A DNA stretch of 64,000 nt. Origin: Streptosporangium roseum DSM 43021. Lineage in GTDB: Bacteria; Actinomycetota; Actinomycetes; Streptosporangiales; Streptosporangiaceae. The DNA is taken from the NCBI RefSeq assembly GCF_000024865.1, contig NC_013595.1, forward strand, positions 186,001-250,000, in the 5' to 3' direction. Below are positions 25,009 to 33,417 of the stretch, piece by piece. A model generated the notes under the pieces. That model made no database searches. It saw nothing but the letters and a program-made list of their open reading frames with translations, and was not told the DNA's origin. Within the stretch, counting starts at the first letter, position 1. Every line of letters starts with the position of its first letter. Position numbers and translations under genes: made by a program.

Positions 25009-25943
25009 CGGGTGGCCTCCTTCTGCTGGCCGGTGAGGGTGAGGAAAACGTCGTCGAGGTCGGGGGTGTGGACGCTCATGTCGTCGATGTCGATCGAGCG
25101 TTCGTCCAGGAGGGCGAGCAGTTCGCGGATCGCGCGGACGCCGCCGTCGCTCGGCACCTGCAGGGTGAGCGCCTCGGGATCGGCGATCCCCGCGCCGAGG
25201 AGGTGGCGAGCGGTGTCGAGCAGGTGCGTGTCGGCGAAGGTGAGCTCGATATGGCCGCCAGGGATGCGCCGCTTGAGCTCTTCGGCGGTGCCTTCGGCGA
25301 TCAGCCGGCCGTGGTCGAGGAGGGCGATGCGGTCGGCGAGCTCGTCGGCCTCCTCCAGGTACTGGGTGGTGAGGAAGATGGTGACGCCGCTCGCGACGAG
25401 CTCACGCACGATCTGCCACATGGAGCGGCGGCTGCGCGGGTCGAGGCCGGTGGTGGGCTCGTCCAGGAAGATCAGGCGGGGGTCGCCGACCAGGGTCATC
25501 GCCAGGTCGAGCCGGCGTTGCATGCCACCGGAGTAAGTTCCGGCCGGTTTGCGCGCCGAGTCGACCAGGTCGAAGCGGTCGAGCAGTTCGGCGGCCTTGC
25601 GCTTGCCGTCCCTGCGGGGCAGATGCTTGAGGTCGGCCATGAGGAGCAGGTTCTCCTCGCCGGTGAGCAGCTTGTCGACGGCAGAGTACTGGCCGGTGAC
25701 GCCGATCGCGCCGCGCACGTCGTCCGGCCTGCGGACCAGGTCATGGCCGGCGACCTGGACGGTGCCGCCGTCGGCCGGGATCAGGGTGGACAGGATCTGG
25801 ACGGTGGTGGTCTTGCCGGCACCGTTCGGGCCGAGCAGGGAGAAGATCGTTCCTTCGGGGACGGCCAGGTCGACGCCGTCGAGCACGGCCTTGTCGCCGT
25901 AGGACTTGCGCAGCCCGTTCGCCGCGATGGCCAGGTTCGTCAT
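25005..25943 (-). CDS. ABC transporter ATP-binding protein (DrrA-like)
   Basis: 312 residues. Walker A is LLGPNGAGKTTTVQ; the signature is YSGGMQRRLDLAMTL; Walker B and the D-loop are LIFLDEPTTGLDPRSR; the switch His is in TIFLTTQYLEEADEL. The C-terminal 90 residues form the DrrA-type extension (HTPDLDDVFLTLTGQQ). The gene starts 26 bp after the DUF4097 stop and is coupled to the permease. Homologues give self-resistance to anthracyclines, but no biosynthetic genes are here, so a general efflux role is more likely. Confidence 0.92.
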   Translation of the reverse strand: MTNLAIAANGLRKSYGDKAVLDGVDLAVPEGTIFSLLGPNGAGKTTTVQILSTLIPADGGTVQVAGHDLVRRPDDVRGAIGVTGQYSAVDKLLTGEENLLLMADLKHLPRRDGKRKAAELLDRFDLVDSARKPAGTYSGGMQRRLDLAMTLVGDPRLIFLDEPTTGLDPRSRRSMWQIVRELVASGVTIFLTTQYLEEADELADRIALLDHGRLIAEGTAEELKRRIPGGHIELTFADTHLLDTARHLLGAGIADPEALTLQVPSDGGVRAIRELLALLDERSIDIDDMSVHTPDLDDVFLTLTGQQKEATR

Positions 25944-25968
25944 GGTGGTGCTCCTCGGAGGGTGCGGG

Positions 25969-26640
25969 TCAGAGGCTGCGGGCGGTGATGTCGCCGTAGG
26001 CGGTGGTCGCGTGGATGGTCAGGGCGGCGTCGGCGCCGTCGGTGTTCTTGAGCGCGTTGTGGATCCGGCCGTAGGAGGTGCCGGCGTCCAGGGAGGCCGA
26101 GACTCCGCGGGCGGCGCCGATGGAGATCTCGCCGGCCTCGGTGCGCAGTGTGACCGTGCCGCGCACGGCCTCGGTGATGCGGAGGTCGCCCTTCTGGGTG
26201 CTGATCTGCGCGGGGCCGCCCAGGCGGCCGACCGAGACGTCGCCGGCGAGGAGGGTGAGGCGGGCGCTCGCGGTCTCGTCGAGCTTGACCGAGCCCTGCG
26301 CGGCCTCGAAGGCGACGTCGCCGAGCCGTCCGACGCCCCGGAGCTCGGCGCCGGCCGCCTGCGCTTCGATGCGGGAGCCGGCGGGCAGCTGGACGGTGAC
26401 TTCGATGGATCCGGAGGCGCCGAGGATCTGGTTCTTCGCCTCCGGGGCCTTGATCCGCAGGACGCCGTCGCCGTATGCGACCTCGGTCTGCTCGGCCGCC
26501 TTCACGTCGCGGCTCTTCGAGGCGTTCGCGGGGAGGACCTCGATTACGGTGTCGGCCCGGTCGGCGGCGATGAACCGGATGCGGCCGGCGGGGATGTTCA
26601 GGATGGCGGTCACCGGGGTGGGGGTGTCGAACTTCTGCAT
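25969..26640 (-). CDS. DUF4097 (adhesin-like beta-helix) protein
   Basis: 223 residues from ATG 26640, with GGAG nine bases upstream. Repeating beta-strands such as GSIEVTVQLPAGSRIEAQAAGAEL, GSVKLDETASARLTLLAGDVSVGRLGG and GTVTLRTEAGEISIGAARG are typical of DUF4097. No signal peptide is present. In actinobacteria this gene commonly precedes a DrrAB-type exporter and is controlled by the divergent regulator, as here. Its biochemical role is unknown. Confidence 0.85.
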   Translation of the reverse strand: MQKFDTPTPVTAILNIPAGRIRFIAADRADTVIEVLPANASKSRDVKAAEQTEVAYGDGVLRIKAPEAKNQILGASGSIEVTVQLPAGSRIEAQAAGAELRGVGRLGDVAFEAAQGSVKLDETASARLTLLAGDVSVGRLGGPAQISTQKGDLRITEAVRGTVTLRTEAGEISIGAARGVSASLDAGTSYGRIHNALKNTDGADAALTIHATTAYGDITARSL

Positions 26641-26684
26641 CGTGCTCTCCTGCGGCTCGTTGTTTCTGATGTTGGAAACGCTAC

Positions 26685-26806
26685 GTTGCATTCCAGAATG
26701 ACGCAACAGGTTCGTTGCGCTCAATCAGAGTTAATGCAGGTCAGAGCCGGAAAATCGTTGCACTGGCTTTGAATGTAATGCAACAGCGATGTCTTTGCGC
26801 GTTGCA
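26685..26806. promoter_or_regulatory. GTTGC-based operator repeats in the divergent promoter
   Basis: Inverted pairs GTTGC...GCAAC occur at 26685-26707 and 26757-26784, with a further GTTGCAATGG at 26801. They occupy the 177-bp gap between the DUF4097 start and the divergent regulator start, as expected of an autoregulated efflux operon. Confidence 0.55.
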
Positions 26807-26817
26807 ATGGATCGAGA

Positions 26818-27310
26818 GTGAACGCTATCGTGGCGGCATCGGGGGTCACGGAGGGGACCGCGATGCCGGCGGGCGGCCTCGCCCGGCGGGAGCGCCGGCA
26901 GATCGTGCTGGGGCCGGCCGGCGGCCTCGCCTGCGCGGAGATCGCCAGACGCCTCGACCGTCCGGCCTTGACGATCACGCGTGAGGTGATGCGCAACGGC
27001 GGTCCCACCGCCTACCGCGCCGACCTGGCCCAGCGCGCCACCGAACGCCGCCCCCGGCGCAGGCCCCCGCGCCACCGAACGCCCCCCAGCGCAGGCCCCC
27101 CGCGCCACCGAACGCCGCTCCCCCGGCGCAGGCCGCCTACCGCACCACCGAACGCCCCCCGGCGCAGGCCCTCGCGCCCCGAGGGCCGCCAGCCTGGAGA
27201 ACATCGCCCGCTTCGTCGACTCCGTCTCCGAGAGCATCGCCCGTGCCGCGGAGCAGGCCCGCGAGGTCCTCCACACGAAAGTCGAAGCCCACGAGCCCAA
27301 CGACCAGTGA
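26818..27310 (+). pseudogene. HTH regulator of the DrrAB operon, central MarR part lost
   Basis: The GTG start leads into an IS30-like HTH: GGLARRERRQIVLGPAGGLACAEIARRLDRPALTITREVMRNGGPTAYRADLAQRATERR. Intact family members continue with a MarR-like winged helix and end in a LENIARFxDFVSESIARAAEQAREVLHTK-like helix. Here the middle is replaced by Arg/Pro low-complexity sequence from degenerate 33-40-bp repeats. The tail ASLENIARFVDSVSESIARA is present but in another frame (about 27188-27310). The protein made would keep only the first DNA-binding motif. Confidence 0.7.
27035..27176 (+). repeat. Degenerate tandem repeats, four copies
   Basis: GCGCCACCGAACG-type heads at 27035, 27069, 27102 and 27142 are each followed by CCCCC(C)GGCGCAGGCC. 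They replace the regulator's central domain. Confidence 0.7.
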
Positions 27311-27361
27311 TCAAGAGTGTGGCCCGGCTCCGCCGTGTTCCGGTGGCACCCCTCATGGTCG

Positions 27362-27715
27362 TTACACGGCGGTTCCGAGGTCGAGACGGCTGTCCATGGC
27401 GAGGTGGAACCGGCCGTAGGGGATGACGTGTGCCCAGAACAGCGAGGTCAGGGCGCGCCGGTCTTCGGCGGCGAGCTTGTTCGCCCAGGCCGGGGCGCGG
27501 AGGACGGCTTGCAGGAGCTGGGTGTTGATGAACACCGGCGAGGATCGGAGCAGGCGGAGGGCGAGCATGGAGACTTCGGCGTGCTCGTGGTCGGCGCCGC
27601 TGAGGACGCCTTCCCGCCCGTAGAAGATCTTGTCGTTGGCGGAGTTCCGGTTCTCGGCGACCTGCAGGCCGCTGTTGACCTCCCGCCTGAGTTGTTCGTC
27701 GGCGAGGTGGCCGGC
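27362..27715 (-). pseudogene. Tn3-family transposase C-terminal fragment
   Basis: Reads LRREVNSGLQVAENRNSANDKIFYGREGVLSGADHEHAEVSMLALRLL, then FWAHVIPYGRFHLAMDSRLDLGTAV at the stop. These are signature sequences of the DDE C-terminus of Tn3-like transposases. The N-terminal 850 or so residues are absent; a divergent TPR-regulator fragment begins at the break. Confidence 0.85.
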
Positions 27716-28117
27716 TGAGCCCGCCCGCACCGCGAACGCGCCCGGACTCGCTTCCTGGACCCCGGCCGCATGGCCGCCTTCCAGCTCTCCACCTACGTGC
27801 GACCTGGCGATGAGCACCACGTCATCGAAGCCGGCCGGACCGCCCTGTCCGCTGCTGCCCAGGAGAACGACCGCGAGAAGGCCGCGATCGTTTACGCCGA
27901 CATCGCCCAGCCCCAACTCCGGATCGGCGACATCGCCGAAGGAATCACCTGCGCGCCGCTCCCTGGAGTCCGCCCAGCGCAGCGAATCCACCTGGGGGCT
28001 GGAGCTTCTCGCCACTGTGGAGACGGCTTCGGCACCCCACACCGATCACGCCGTTCGCGAGTTGCTCGGCGACATCGCCGCTATGCGCGCCCCAGCCCAC
28101 CGAACCACGATGCTCGC
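27716..28117 (+). pseudogene. TPR/XRE-type regulator, C-terminal fragment with frameshift
   Basis: ARTRFLDPGRMAAFQLSTYVRPGDEHHVIEAGRTALSAAA reads in one frame. RRSLESAQRSESTWGLELLATVETA and VRELLGDIAAMR follow in another after about 27950. Together they match the TPR tail of actinobacterial XRE regulators, without HTH. A shorter relative is at 19.4 kb. Confidence 0.6.
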
Positions 28118-28119
28118 CG

Positions 28120-28593
28120 TTACGAGGGGTCCGTCAGATCCAGCACCCCGACCGTCTGGCCTCCGCTCTTCTCGCCTGTGAGCTGGAACCCGAGCTTCTG
28201 GTAGAAGCCCTCGGGGCCGCCCTCTCCCGGCTCCCACGTGACATACATGTGCGTGCCACCGCGCCGCCTGACTTCGGCGGCCACTGATTCGAAGGCGAAG
28301 CGACCGACTCCACGTCCCTGCGCGTCGGGTGTCACATTGAGCCGCCACAAGCCGGACCGGAAATCGATCCCCTTACCGTCCCAGTCGATATCGAGGAAGG
28401 CCATGAGGAAGCCCACGGGATGGTCGCCGTCGAAGATGAGGCGTGGCCAGGCCACCCCTGGGTGGACGTAAGCCTCGGCCAGCGACTTCGCCACCGGTGA
28501 GACGAAGTGTTCTTGGTCGGGGCGGACTTTCACGGCGATAGCCGTCTCGATATTGGCGGGGGTAATGGGCGCAAGGCGGAGACTTTTAGGCAT
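28120..28593 (-). CDS. GNAT family N-acetyltransferase (PaiA/spermidine-type)
   Basis: 157 residues from ATG 28593. The acetyl-CoA binding motif A is RLNVTPDAQGRGVGRFAFESVAAEVRRRG (Q/R-x-x-G-x-G/A). Strand 4 and the following motif B are MYVTWEPGEGGPEGFYQKLGFQLTGEK. The GFLMAFLDIDWDGKGIDFRSGLWRLNV block places it near diamine/PaiA-like acetyltransferases. Its C-terminal sequence converges on the TPR-regulator fragment. Confidence 0.88.
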   Translation of the reverse strand: MPKSLRLAPITPANIETAIAVKVRPDQEHFVSPVAKSLAEAYVHPGVAWPRLIFDGDHPVGFLMAFLDIDWDGKGIDFRSGLWRLNVTPDAQGRGVGRFAFESVAAEVRRRGGTHMYVTWEPGEGGPEGFYQKLGFQLTGEKSGGQTVGVLDLTDPS

Positions 28594-28909
28594 ATGAGAA
28601 CCATATGGGCTGGTTACGCAGGGCCTCGTGCAGACAGCGCCCCCGGCGCGAGCGACGCACCGCTGAGCCTGACTCGGTGCCCATGCCCTGAACTCACCGT
28701 ACGGGATACCCGCGGAACGATCTCCTGCCCTGGGCGGATGGTCGAAGCTGTTCAGCCTGATCGTGAGCATGGAACAGCTGAGAACGCCGGCCCGAGCGCA
28801 GGACGGTCTGCCCGGTGCAGGTTCTCGCCTCGTCGCGGCGGAGGCCTCCCGGCTGAGCTGCGGCGACAGGCTGGGAAAGGCTCCATGAGATGACCCGGCC
28901 GTGATCGCC

Positions 28910-29212
28910 TCAGCAGGGCCAGGTGGACGCACTCACTATGTAGGAGGTGTCCTCCGACTCCGGGTCGAACCAGACTTCGAGGTTGCCCTCTGCGTCCTCG
29001 GCCTCCTTGACCACGCACCTCGGCTCGTATGGAGAGCGATCCAGGCCCGTATAAACGAACGCGGTCCGGCACGCAGGAGCAGAAAGGCACGCCGCCTCTC
29101 CCCTGCTGAACCGGCCGGGCGGGCCAAGGCGGGCCGGTTGGCGTTCTTCGACCGTCTCGGGGAGCATCTCTGGGGCGGCTGACAAGCGTCTTGCGGAGGA
29201 TCCGGACGTCAT
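28910..29212 (-). CDS. Short hypothetical protein, possibly truncated
   Basis: 100 residues. The C-terminal half (RTAFVYTGLDRSPYEPRCVVKEAEDAEGNLEVWFDPESEDTSYIVSAS) has protein-like composition, but the N-terminal half is Arg/Ala-rich and may be non-coding. No family was recognised. It is divergent from the LuxR-type gene at 29303. Confidence 0.3.
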   Translation of the reverse strand: MTSGSSARRLSAAPEMLPETVEERQPARLGPPGRFSRGEAACLSAPACRTAFVYTGLDRSPYEPRCVVKEAEDAEGNLEVWFDPESEDTSYIVSASTWPC

Positions 29213-29302
29213 CCGCCGGCACCGTATGGATCACACTGGTCAGAATCTGCCAGCAGGGTCCGCGTCAGGTGTGAGGGGTGGCGCGGTCGGTGAAGGAGGC
29301 GT

Positions 29303-30028
29303 GTGGACGAGAGCGTGTCGTTGGCCCAGCTTGCCCATCGGCTGGAAGAGGTGGTCGGTGAGCTACGCGGCATCCCTGTCGACGTCGAGCGGCTGGGGGA
29401 CAGCGAGCTCGTCCGGCAGCAGATCGCGCAGGCCACCCAGTCGGCGAGCGAGCTGCGCGCCATGCATCCGGTGGGCTCGCGGGAGCAGGGCCGCCAGGAG
29501 CAGAAGAGCAGGCGCAGCGTGCTCGACGAGCTGCGGCGCGGCATGGCGATGCGCACGATCGTTCACGCGAGCGTGTTGGACGACCCCCGTAAGGCGGCCC
29601 GGATCAGCGAGCTGCATGCTGCCGGTAACCTGCACCGGGTCGTCGACGAGCCGATCCAGCAACTGCTCGTCTTCGACCGCACGGTGGCGTTCCTCCGGAT
29701 CACCCCCGTCGCCTACTCGCCGGGCGCCCTGGCGATCAGGCAGCAGAGTCTGATCACCATCCTCATCGACCTGTTCGAGCGGACCTGGGCCAAGGGCAGG
29801 GAGGTCACCGAGCCGACGCACCGGCTGACCCCGCGCGAGCGCGAGGTGCTCGCTCTGATCGCCGAAGGGCGGTCCAACAGCGCCATCGCCCACGCGTTGT
29901 CGATCACGGAGGCGGCCGTCGGTAAACACGTGGCCAGCGTGTTCGTCAAGCTTGAGCTACCCGCGACCAAGGACGACAACCGGCGGGTGCTGGCGGTGCT
30001 CGCCTATCTGCGCGGGGCGGCGAGGTAG
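29303..30028 (+). CDS. LuxR-type helix-turn-helix regulator without receiver
   Basis: 241 residues from GTG 29303, with a strong GAAGGAGG nearby. The N-terminal 170 residues are helical followed by a PLD-like segment (RTIVHASVLDDPRKAARISELHAAG ... QQLLVFDRTVAFLRI), a layout seen in actinobacterial TrmB/LuxR-type orphan regulators. The HTH is LTPREREVLALIAEGRSNSAIAHALSITEAAVGKHVASVFVKLEL. The missing phosphorylation site means it answers to a ligand or partner protein. The next gene encodes a membrane protein, 33 bp downstream, and may be co-transcribed. Confidence 0.85.
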   Translation: MDESVSLAQLAHRLEEVVGELRGIPVDVERLGDSELVRQQIAQATQSASELRAMHPVGSREQGRQEQKSRRSVLDELRRGMAMRTIVHASVLDDPRKAARISELHAAGNLHRVVDEPIQQLLVFDRTVAFLRITPVAYSPGALAIRQQSLITILIDLFERTWAKGREVTEPTHRLTPREREVLALIAEGRSNSAIAHALSITEAAVGKHVASVFVKLELPATKDDNRRVLAVLAYLRGAAR

Positions 30029-30061
30029 TGCCAGGCCGACCTCATCCTCGCCCCAGCCCCC

Positions 30062-30634
30062 GTGCAGACGGAATCCGGTACGGACTTCAATGACGTCATG
30101 CAACGAATGACTGGATTACTGGTTGGCGCGGTCTTCGGCGCGGTCTTCGTCGTCGTCAACGCGCAGAGCCCGCTGAACACCGTGGCCGTGAACATCCTGC
30201 GGGTGGCCGCCTGCCTGGGGGCCGCGAGTGTCCTCGCCATGTGGTTCGCCTCAGCCCGGAAGGAGCGGCCCACCGCGGGCCCGCAGCGGAACATGTTCGG
30301 CCGTGGCTACCTGATCGTCGTCTTCGCCGAGGTGATCCTGCTCTTCGGCGGAATCCGGGTGCTCACCGCCTGGGAACGTCCTGAGCAGACCAACGTGGCC
30401 TGGGTGGCGTTCGTGGTCGGCGTGCACTTCATCGCGTTCGCGCCCATCTGGAAGGACTGGAGTATCGCCATCCCCGGGGTGGTTCTCACCCTGCTCGGCG
30501 TCGCCGGTCTTGTCATGGTGTCGACGGCCGCCATCGCCTGGGTACCGTTCGTCAGCGGCGTGCTGTCCGGGGTGGTGCTCCTGACCGGCACCGTCACCTT
30601 CGGCTGGCGCGCCATGACGGCTCGGACGGCCTAG
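30062..30634 (+). CDS. Membrane protein of unknown function, about six helices
   Basis: 190 residues with helices at TGLLVGAVFGAVFVVVNA, ILRVAACLGAASVLAMWFA, YLIVVFAEVILLFGGI, VAWVAFVVGVHFIAFAPI, IAIPGVVLTLLGVAGLVMVS and VLSGVVLLTGTVTFGW. The family is unnamed but common beside LuxR-type regulators in actinobacteria. Start GTG 30062 is uncertain; ATG 30098 (MQRMTGLL) would also retain all helices. Confidence 0.65.
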   Translation: MQTESGTDFNDVMQRMTGLLVGAVFGAVFVVVNAQSPLNTVAVNILRVAACLGAASVLAMWFASARKERPTAGPQRNMFGRGYLIVVFAEVILLFGGIRVLTAWERPEQTNVAWVAFVVGVHFIAFAPIWKDWSIAIPGVVLTLLGVAGLVMVSTAAIAWVPFVSGVLSGVVLLTGTVTFGWRAMTARTA

Positions 30635-30789
30635 CCGGGACGCGGCCGTGTCGCCCAGGTTGAAAGCGGAGATCGATTCATGGTCCGAATATGTCCGGAA
30701 CGATCCACCGGGATGGCGCATTCGGGGGCTTTAACGCGAGATGTCACGCAGGGGCCGGCCTGTCCGGCCCCTGCGGGAGGGATGTGGTC

Positions 30790-31281
30790 TCAACGCGGGT
30801 GATAGTTGAGCCGCCCGAGGGGCCAGTGTCCGGACAGCCAGGCCGTCACGGCTCCGTACAGGGGTGCGTCCAGCTCGGCCCGGTCGGCCCTCACCCAGGA
30901 AGCCACGTCGGTGTCGTAGCCGTCGCTGCGGGAGGGATAGATGTAGACGCAGCCGATCACCTCGTCGCCGGCCGGCTCCAGGACGGTGTAGGTGAATCCG
31001 CGGCGCCGAGCGAAGTCGTCCGCGTGACGCCGCAGGTCGGTGAGGTTCGCCTCCAGGGGCATCCCGGCTGCGGGAGGCCATCCTCGCTCCTGGAAGCCCG
31101 GGGTCGCGCGGATGTGCTCGATGCTGCCGGTCCAGGCGGCGTGGTCGGCAGCGTTGTGCCGGGGTCCCAGGGGTTCCAGGCGGAACTGTGAGGTGGCCAG
31201 GTCCGGGGGGACGGTGAAGTCGTCGGGGACGAGGCCACTGCCGGAGTCCCGGCCCGTGGCCGGCTGATACTGAGGTTGCAT
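30790..31281 (-). CDS. GNAT-like N-acetyltransferase
   Basis: 163 residues. FRLEPLGPRHNAADHAAWTGSIEHIRATPGF and RRGFTYTVLEPAGDEVIGCVYIYPS fit GNAT strands. The acetyl-CoA P-loop is poorly conserved (VASWVRADRAELDAPLYGAVTAWL), as in a subgroup of short actinobacterial members. Immediately upstream is the start of a truncated hydrolase gene, so the promoter may be shared or inherited. Confidence 0.7.
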   Translation of the reverse strand: MQPQYQPATGRDSGSGLVPDDFTVPPDLATSQFRLEPLGPRHNAADHAAWTGSIEHIRATPGFQERGWPPAAGMPLEANLTDLRRHADDFARRRGFTYTVLEPAGDEVIGCVYIYPSRSDGYDTDVASWVRADRAELDAPLYGAVTAWLSGHWPLGRLNYHPR

Positions 31282-31284
31282 CTG

Positions 31285-31427
31285 GTCTCACCGTTCGGAA
31301 GGGAAGGGGCGCCGGCCCCGGGCTTGCGCATGAAGTGCACCGGCACGCCCTCGACCTCGACGCGGTAGTGCTCGTAGGCGTTGATCGCGGCCTCGGCAAC
31401 GTGCGATGGGGTGGTTTCGTGGCTCAT
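31285..31427 (-). pseudogene. Epoxide-hydrolase-like gene, N-terminal stump
   Basis: ATG 31427 with AGGAGG seven bases upstream reads MSHETTPSHVAEAAIN then YRVEVEGVPVHFMRKPGAG. This is the start of the alpha/beta-hydrolase epoxide hydrolase family (VEGVPVHFMRKPG). After about 40 residues the reading frame turns into unrelated sequence and runs into the GNAT gene. It is a deletion remnant that keeps a good ribosome site. Confidence 0.6.
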
Positions 31428-31617
31428 CGTCGCCTCCTGCAACCGGCGTGATCCCGTGAACTGACGAGAGCCGGTCATCGGTGGGTGCAGGCGGCAGCGT
31501 AGCTGGCCGGGGTCTGGCAGGCGCATCGGACATCCCCATGGGGGCGGGGATTAGGCGTAGTGCCACAGCGGGGGCACGTCTGGAAGCCGACCTTCCACGA
31601 TGGCTGTACGGCGGTGC

Positions 31618-32130
31618 TCAGGCGAGCGCTACAGGTTGCCTGAGAAGGGTGCGCGGGGCAGGGTCGTCGAAGTCCGACAGATACACCTCGTGATGCAGGC
31701 CGTTGCGGACAAGGCCGCGGGCGGCCATGAAATCGTCCATCACCTTCAGCGACACGTGCTCCTCGCTGTAGGGGCCTTCGTGCAGCAGCTCCACGCACTG
31801 TCCTTCGGTGAAGGTGACCACCTGTACCCGGTCGACCGCCGCGCCGGAGACGCGCGCCGTCTCCCTGGCGGCGTCGGCCGCTCCCGGCTCCGGCGCGCCG
31901 GGCAGCGACAGCAGCAGATGCCAGCGCCACTGGTCGCGCGGCGCCTCTGTCCAGTGCTGCTCATCCTCCACCCACCAGAGGCCCTCCAAGGGACCCACCT
32001 GGACGTTCAGCACGGCGGCGACCGTATGGAGGGCCCGGATCGCCGAGACGTGTTCGGTGCCACCGGGTTCACCGCGCCCGGTGACGCTCAGGCAGGTCAC
32101 AGGGCCGCGGTCGACAAGCTGTGGGGTCAT
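31618..32130 (-). CDS. GyrI-like small-molecule-binding protein
   Basis: 170 residues of GyrI/Rob effector-domain type: LWWVEDEQHWTEAPRDQWRWHLLLSLPG, VQVVTFTEGQCVELLHEGPYSEEHVSLKVMDDFMAARGL and HHEVYLSDFDDPAPRTLLRQPV. The EGPYSEE segment and final YLSDFDD are family landmarks. Its ATG overlaps the stop of the MerR gene as ATGA. The product may bind the same class of ligand as the regulator, or hydrolyse it, as some GyrI-like proteins do. Confidence 0.85.
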   Translation of the reverse strand: MTPQLVDRGPVTCLSVTGRGEPGGTEHVSAIRALHTVAAVLNVQVGPLEGLWWVEDEQHWTEAPRDQWRWHLLLSLPGAPEPGAADAARETARVSGAAVDRVQVVTFTEGQCVELLHEGPYSEEHVSLKVMDDFMAARGLVRNGLHHEVYLSDFDDPAPRTLLRQPVALA

Positions 32131-32903
32131 GACTGCTCCTCCAGGGGAATCATCAGGTGGGTGACGAGCTGTTCGGGTGCCGTGGTGGCGGGATCCGACA
32201 CGTACACCTCACGGATCGGACCGTGTACGGGGTGGCCGTGCTCCGCGCACCAGCTCAGCAGGGCGTGGGTGGTGAGCGGGATCTGGTCGTAGGGGCCGAT
32301 GTGGGTGGCGCAGGCGAAGACGCCGCCTGGCAGCATGTCCAGCTCGGCCCCTGACACCGGCTCGCCGGTGACCAGGGCGACGTCGACCGGAACCGGATCG
32401 CCCAGATCGATCGGGAACAGCCCGATCAGCTGCACGGGGAGACCGGGCGCGCCGGTCCCCAGCCGGGCGACGGCCGCCGACGTGGCGCGGCCGATGTCCT
32501 GCGGTCCCGCCGCGCTCTCCCTGACGATCGCGACTCTGCGCGCCGGTTCGGTGACGAGACGGATCTGTGTCGACGGGAGTCCCTCGGCCATCACCCGTTC
32601 CAGGGTCCTGATGGTCCGGCGCCGCCTGGCCAGTTCCGCCTCCAGGTCATCGCGCACCCCCGCGAGGACGCCCGCGGTACCCGACAGGACTTGACCGATG
32701 ACCGCGAGCGGCACGTCCAGGGAGCGGAGCAACCCGATCGACAAGGCCTCGCGCGCCTGCGCCGGCCGGTAGTAGCGGTAGCCGGTCTGCTCGTCCACGT
32801 AGGCGGGCACCAGCAGCCCCAGCTCGTCGTAACGGCGTAGCTGCTTGACGCTGAGGCGGCCGAGCCTGGCGAACTGCCCGATCGGCAGCAGATCTCCGTC
32901 CAT
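32127..32903 (-). CDS. MerR family regulator with GyrI-like effector domain
   Basis: 258 residues. The MerR HTH is LLPIGQFARLGRLSVKQLRRYDELGLLVPAYVDEQTGYRYYRPAQA. A long coiled coil (VRDDLEAELARRRRTIRTLERVMAEG) links to an effector domain related to GyrI (GGVFACATHIGPYDQI ... IREVYVSDPA). This is the BmrR-like layout: a drug-binding activator. ATG 32903 is chosen; 32914 is an alternative. Together with the coupled GyrI-like gene it forms a two-gene unit, divergent from VOC. Confidence 0.88.
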   Translation of the reverse strand: MDGDLLPIGQFARLGRLSVKQLRRYDELGLLVPAYVDEQTGYRYYRPAQAREALSIGLLRSLDVPLAVIGQVLSGTAGVLAGVRDDLEAELARRRRTIRTLERVMAEGLPSTQIRLVTEPARRVAIVRESAAGPQDIGRATSAAVARLGTGAPGLPVQLIGLFPIDLGDPVPVDVALVTGEPVSGAELDMLPGGVFACATHIGPYDQIPLTTHALLSWCAEHGHPVHGPIREVYVSDPATTAPEQLVTHLMIPLEEQS

Positions 32904-33003
32904 GCCCTTCAGCATGGGGTCTGCCCCGAGGGGAGAGTCCAACCCCGGGGTCCGCGCCGAAATTCGGTGGCGGACGGGCCGGCGCTCAGGCACGATCCTG
33001 CTC

Positions 33004-33387
33004 ATGGCCTTGGTGGTGCAGAACGTGGCGATCGACTGTGCGGATGCCTATGAGCTGGCCCGGTTCTGGAGCGGGGTGACCGGCCATCCGCTGCATCCGG
33101 AGGACGGACCGGGTGACCCCGAGGTCCAAGTGATGCTGCCGGAGGGCCCGTTGCTGCACTTCAACCAGGTGCCGGAGGCGAAGACGATCAAGAACCGGAT
33201 CCACCTGTGCCTGCGTCCGGAGACCTCGCGGGAGGCGGAGGTCGAGCGGTTGCTGGGTTTCGGCGCGACCCTGGTCGCTGACCACCGGAAACCGGACGGC
33301 TCAGGCTGGGCCGTCCTCGCCGATCCCGAAGGCAACGAGTTCTGCGTCCTGCGCAGCGAGTCCGACCGCGCCGCGACGACTGCCTGA
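33004..33387 (+). CDS. VOC (glyoxalase/bleomycin-resistance) superfamily protein
   Basis: 127 residues from ATG 33004: VVQNVAIDCADAYELARFWSGVTG, HFNQVPEAKTIKNRIHLCLRPE and WAVLADPEGNEFCVL. This is the two-module glyoxalase-like fold of the PF18029 type (Glyoxalase_6), common in actinobacteria. Metal ligands are not fully conserved, so catalysis is uncertain. It is divergent from the MerR gene, with about 100 bp between them. Confidence 0.88.
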   Translation: MALVVQNVAIDCADAYELARFWSGVTGHPLHPEDGPGDPEVQVMLPEGPLLHFNQVPEAKTIKNRIHLCLRPETSREAEVERLLGFGATLVADHRKPDGSGWAVLADPEGNEFCVLRSESDRAATTA

Positions 33388-33417
33388 TCCCGGAGCCGGT
33401 GCGCGTTCCGGCGGCGC

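Noticed and set aside
25005..26640. Antibiotic biosynthesis cluster
   Set aside because: A DrrAB-like exporter and DUF4097 gene are present but no PKS, NRPS or tailoring genes occur anywhere in the window.
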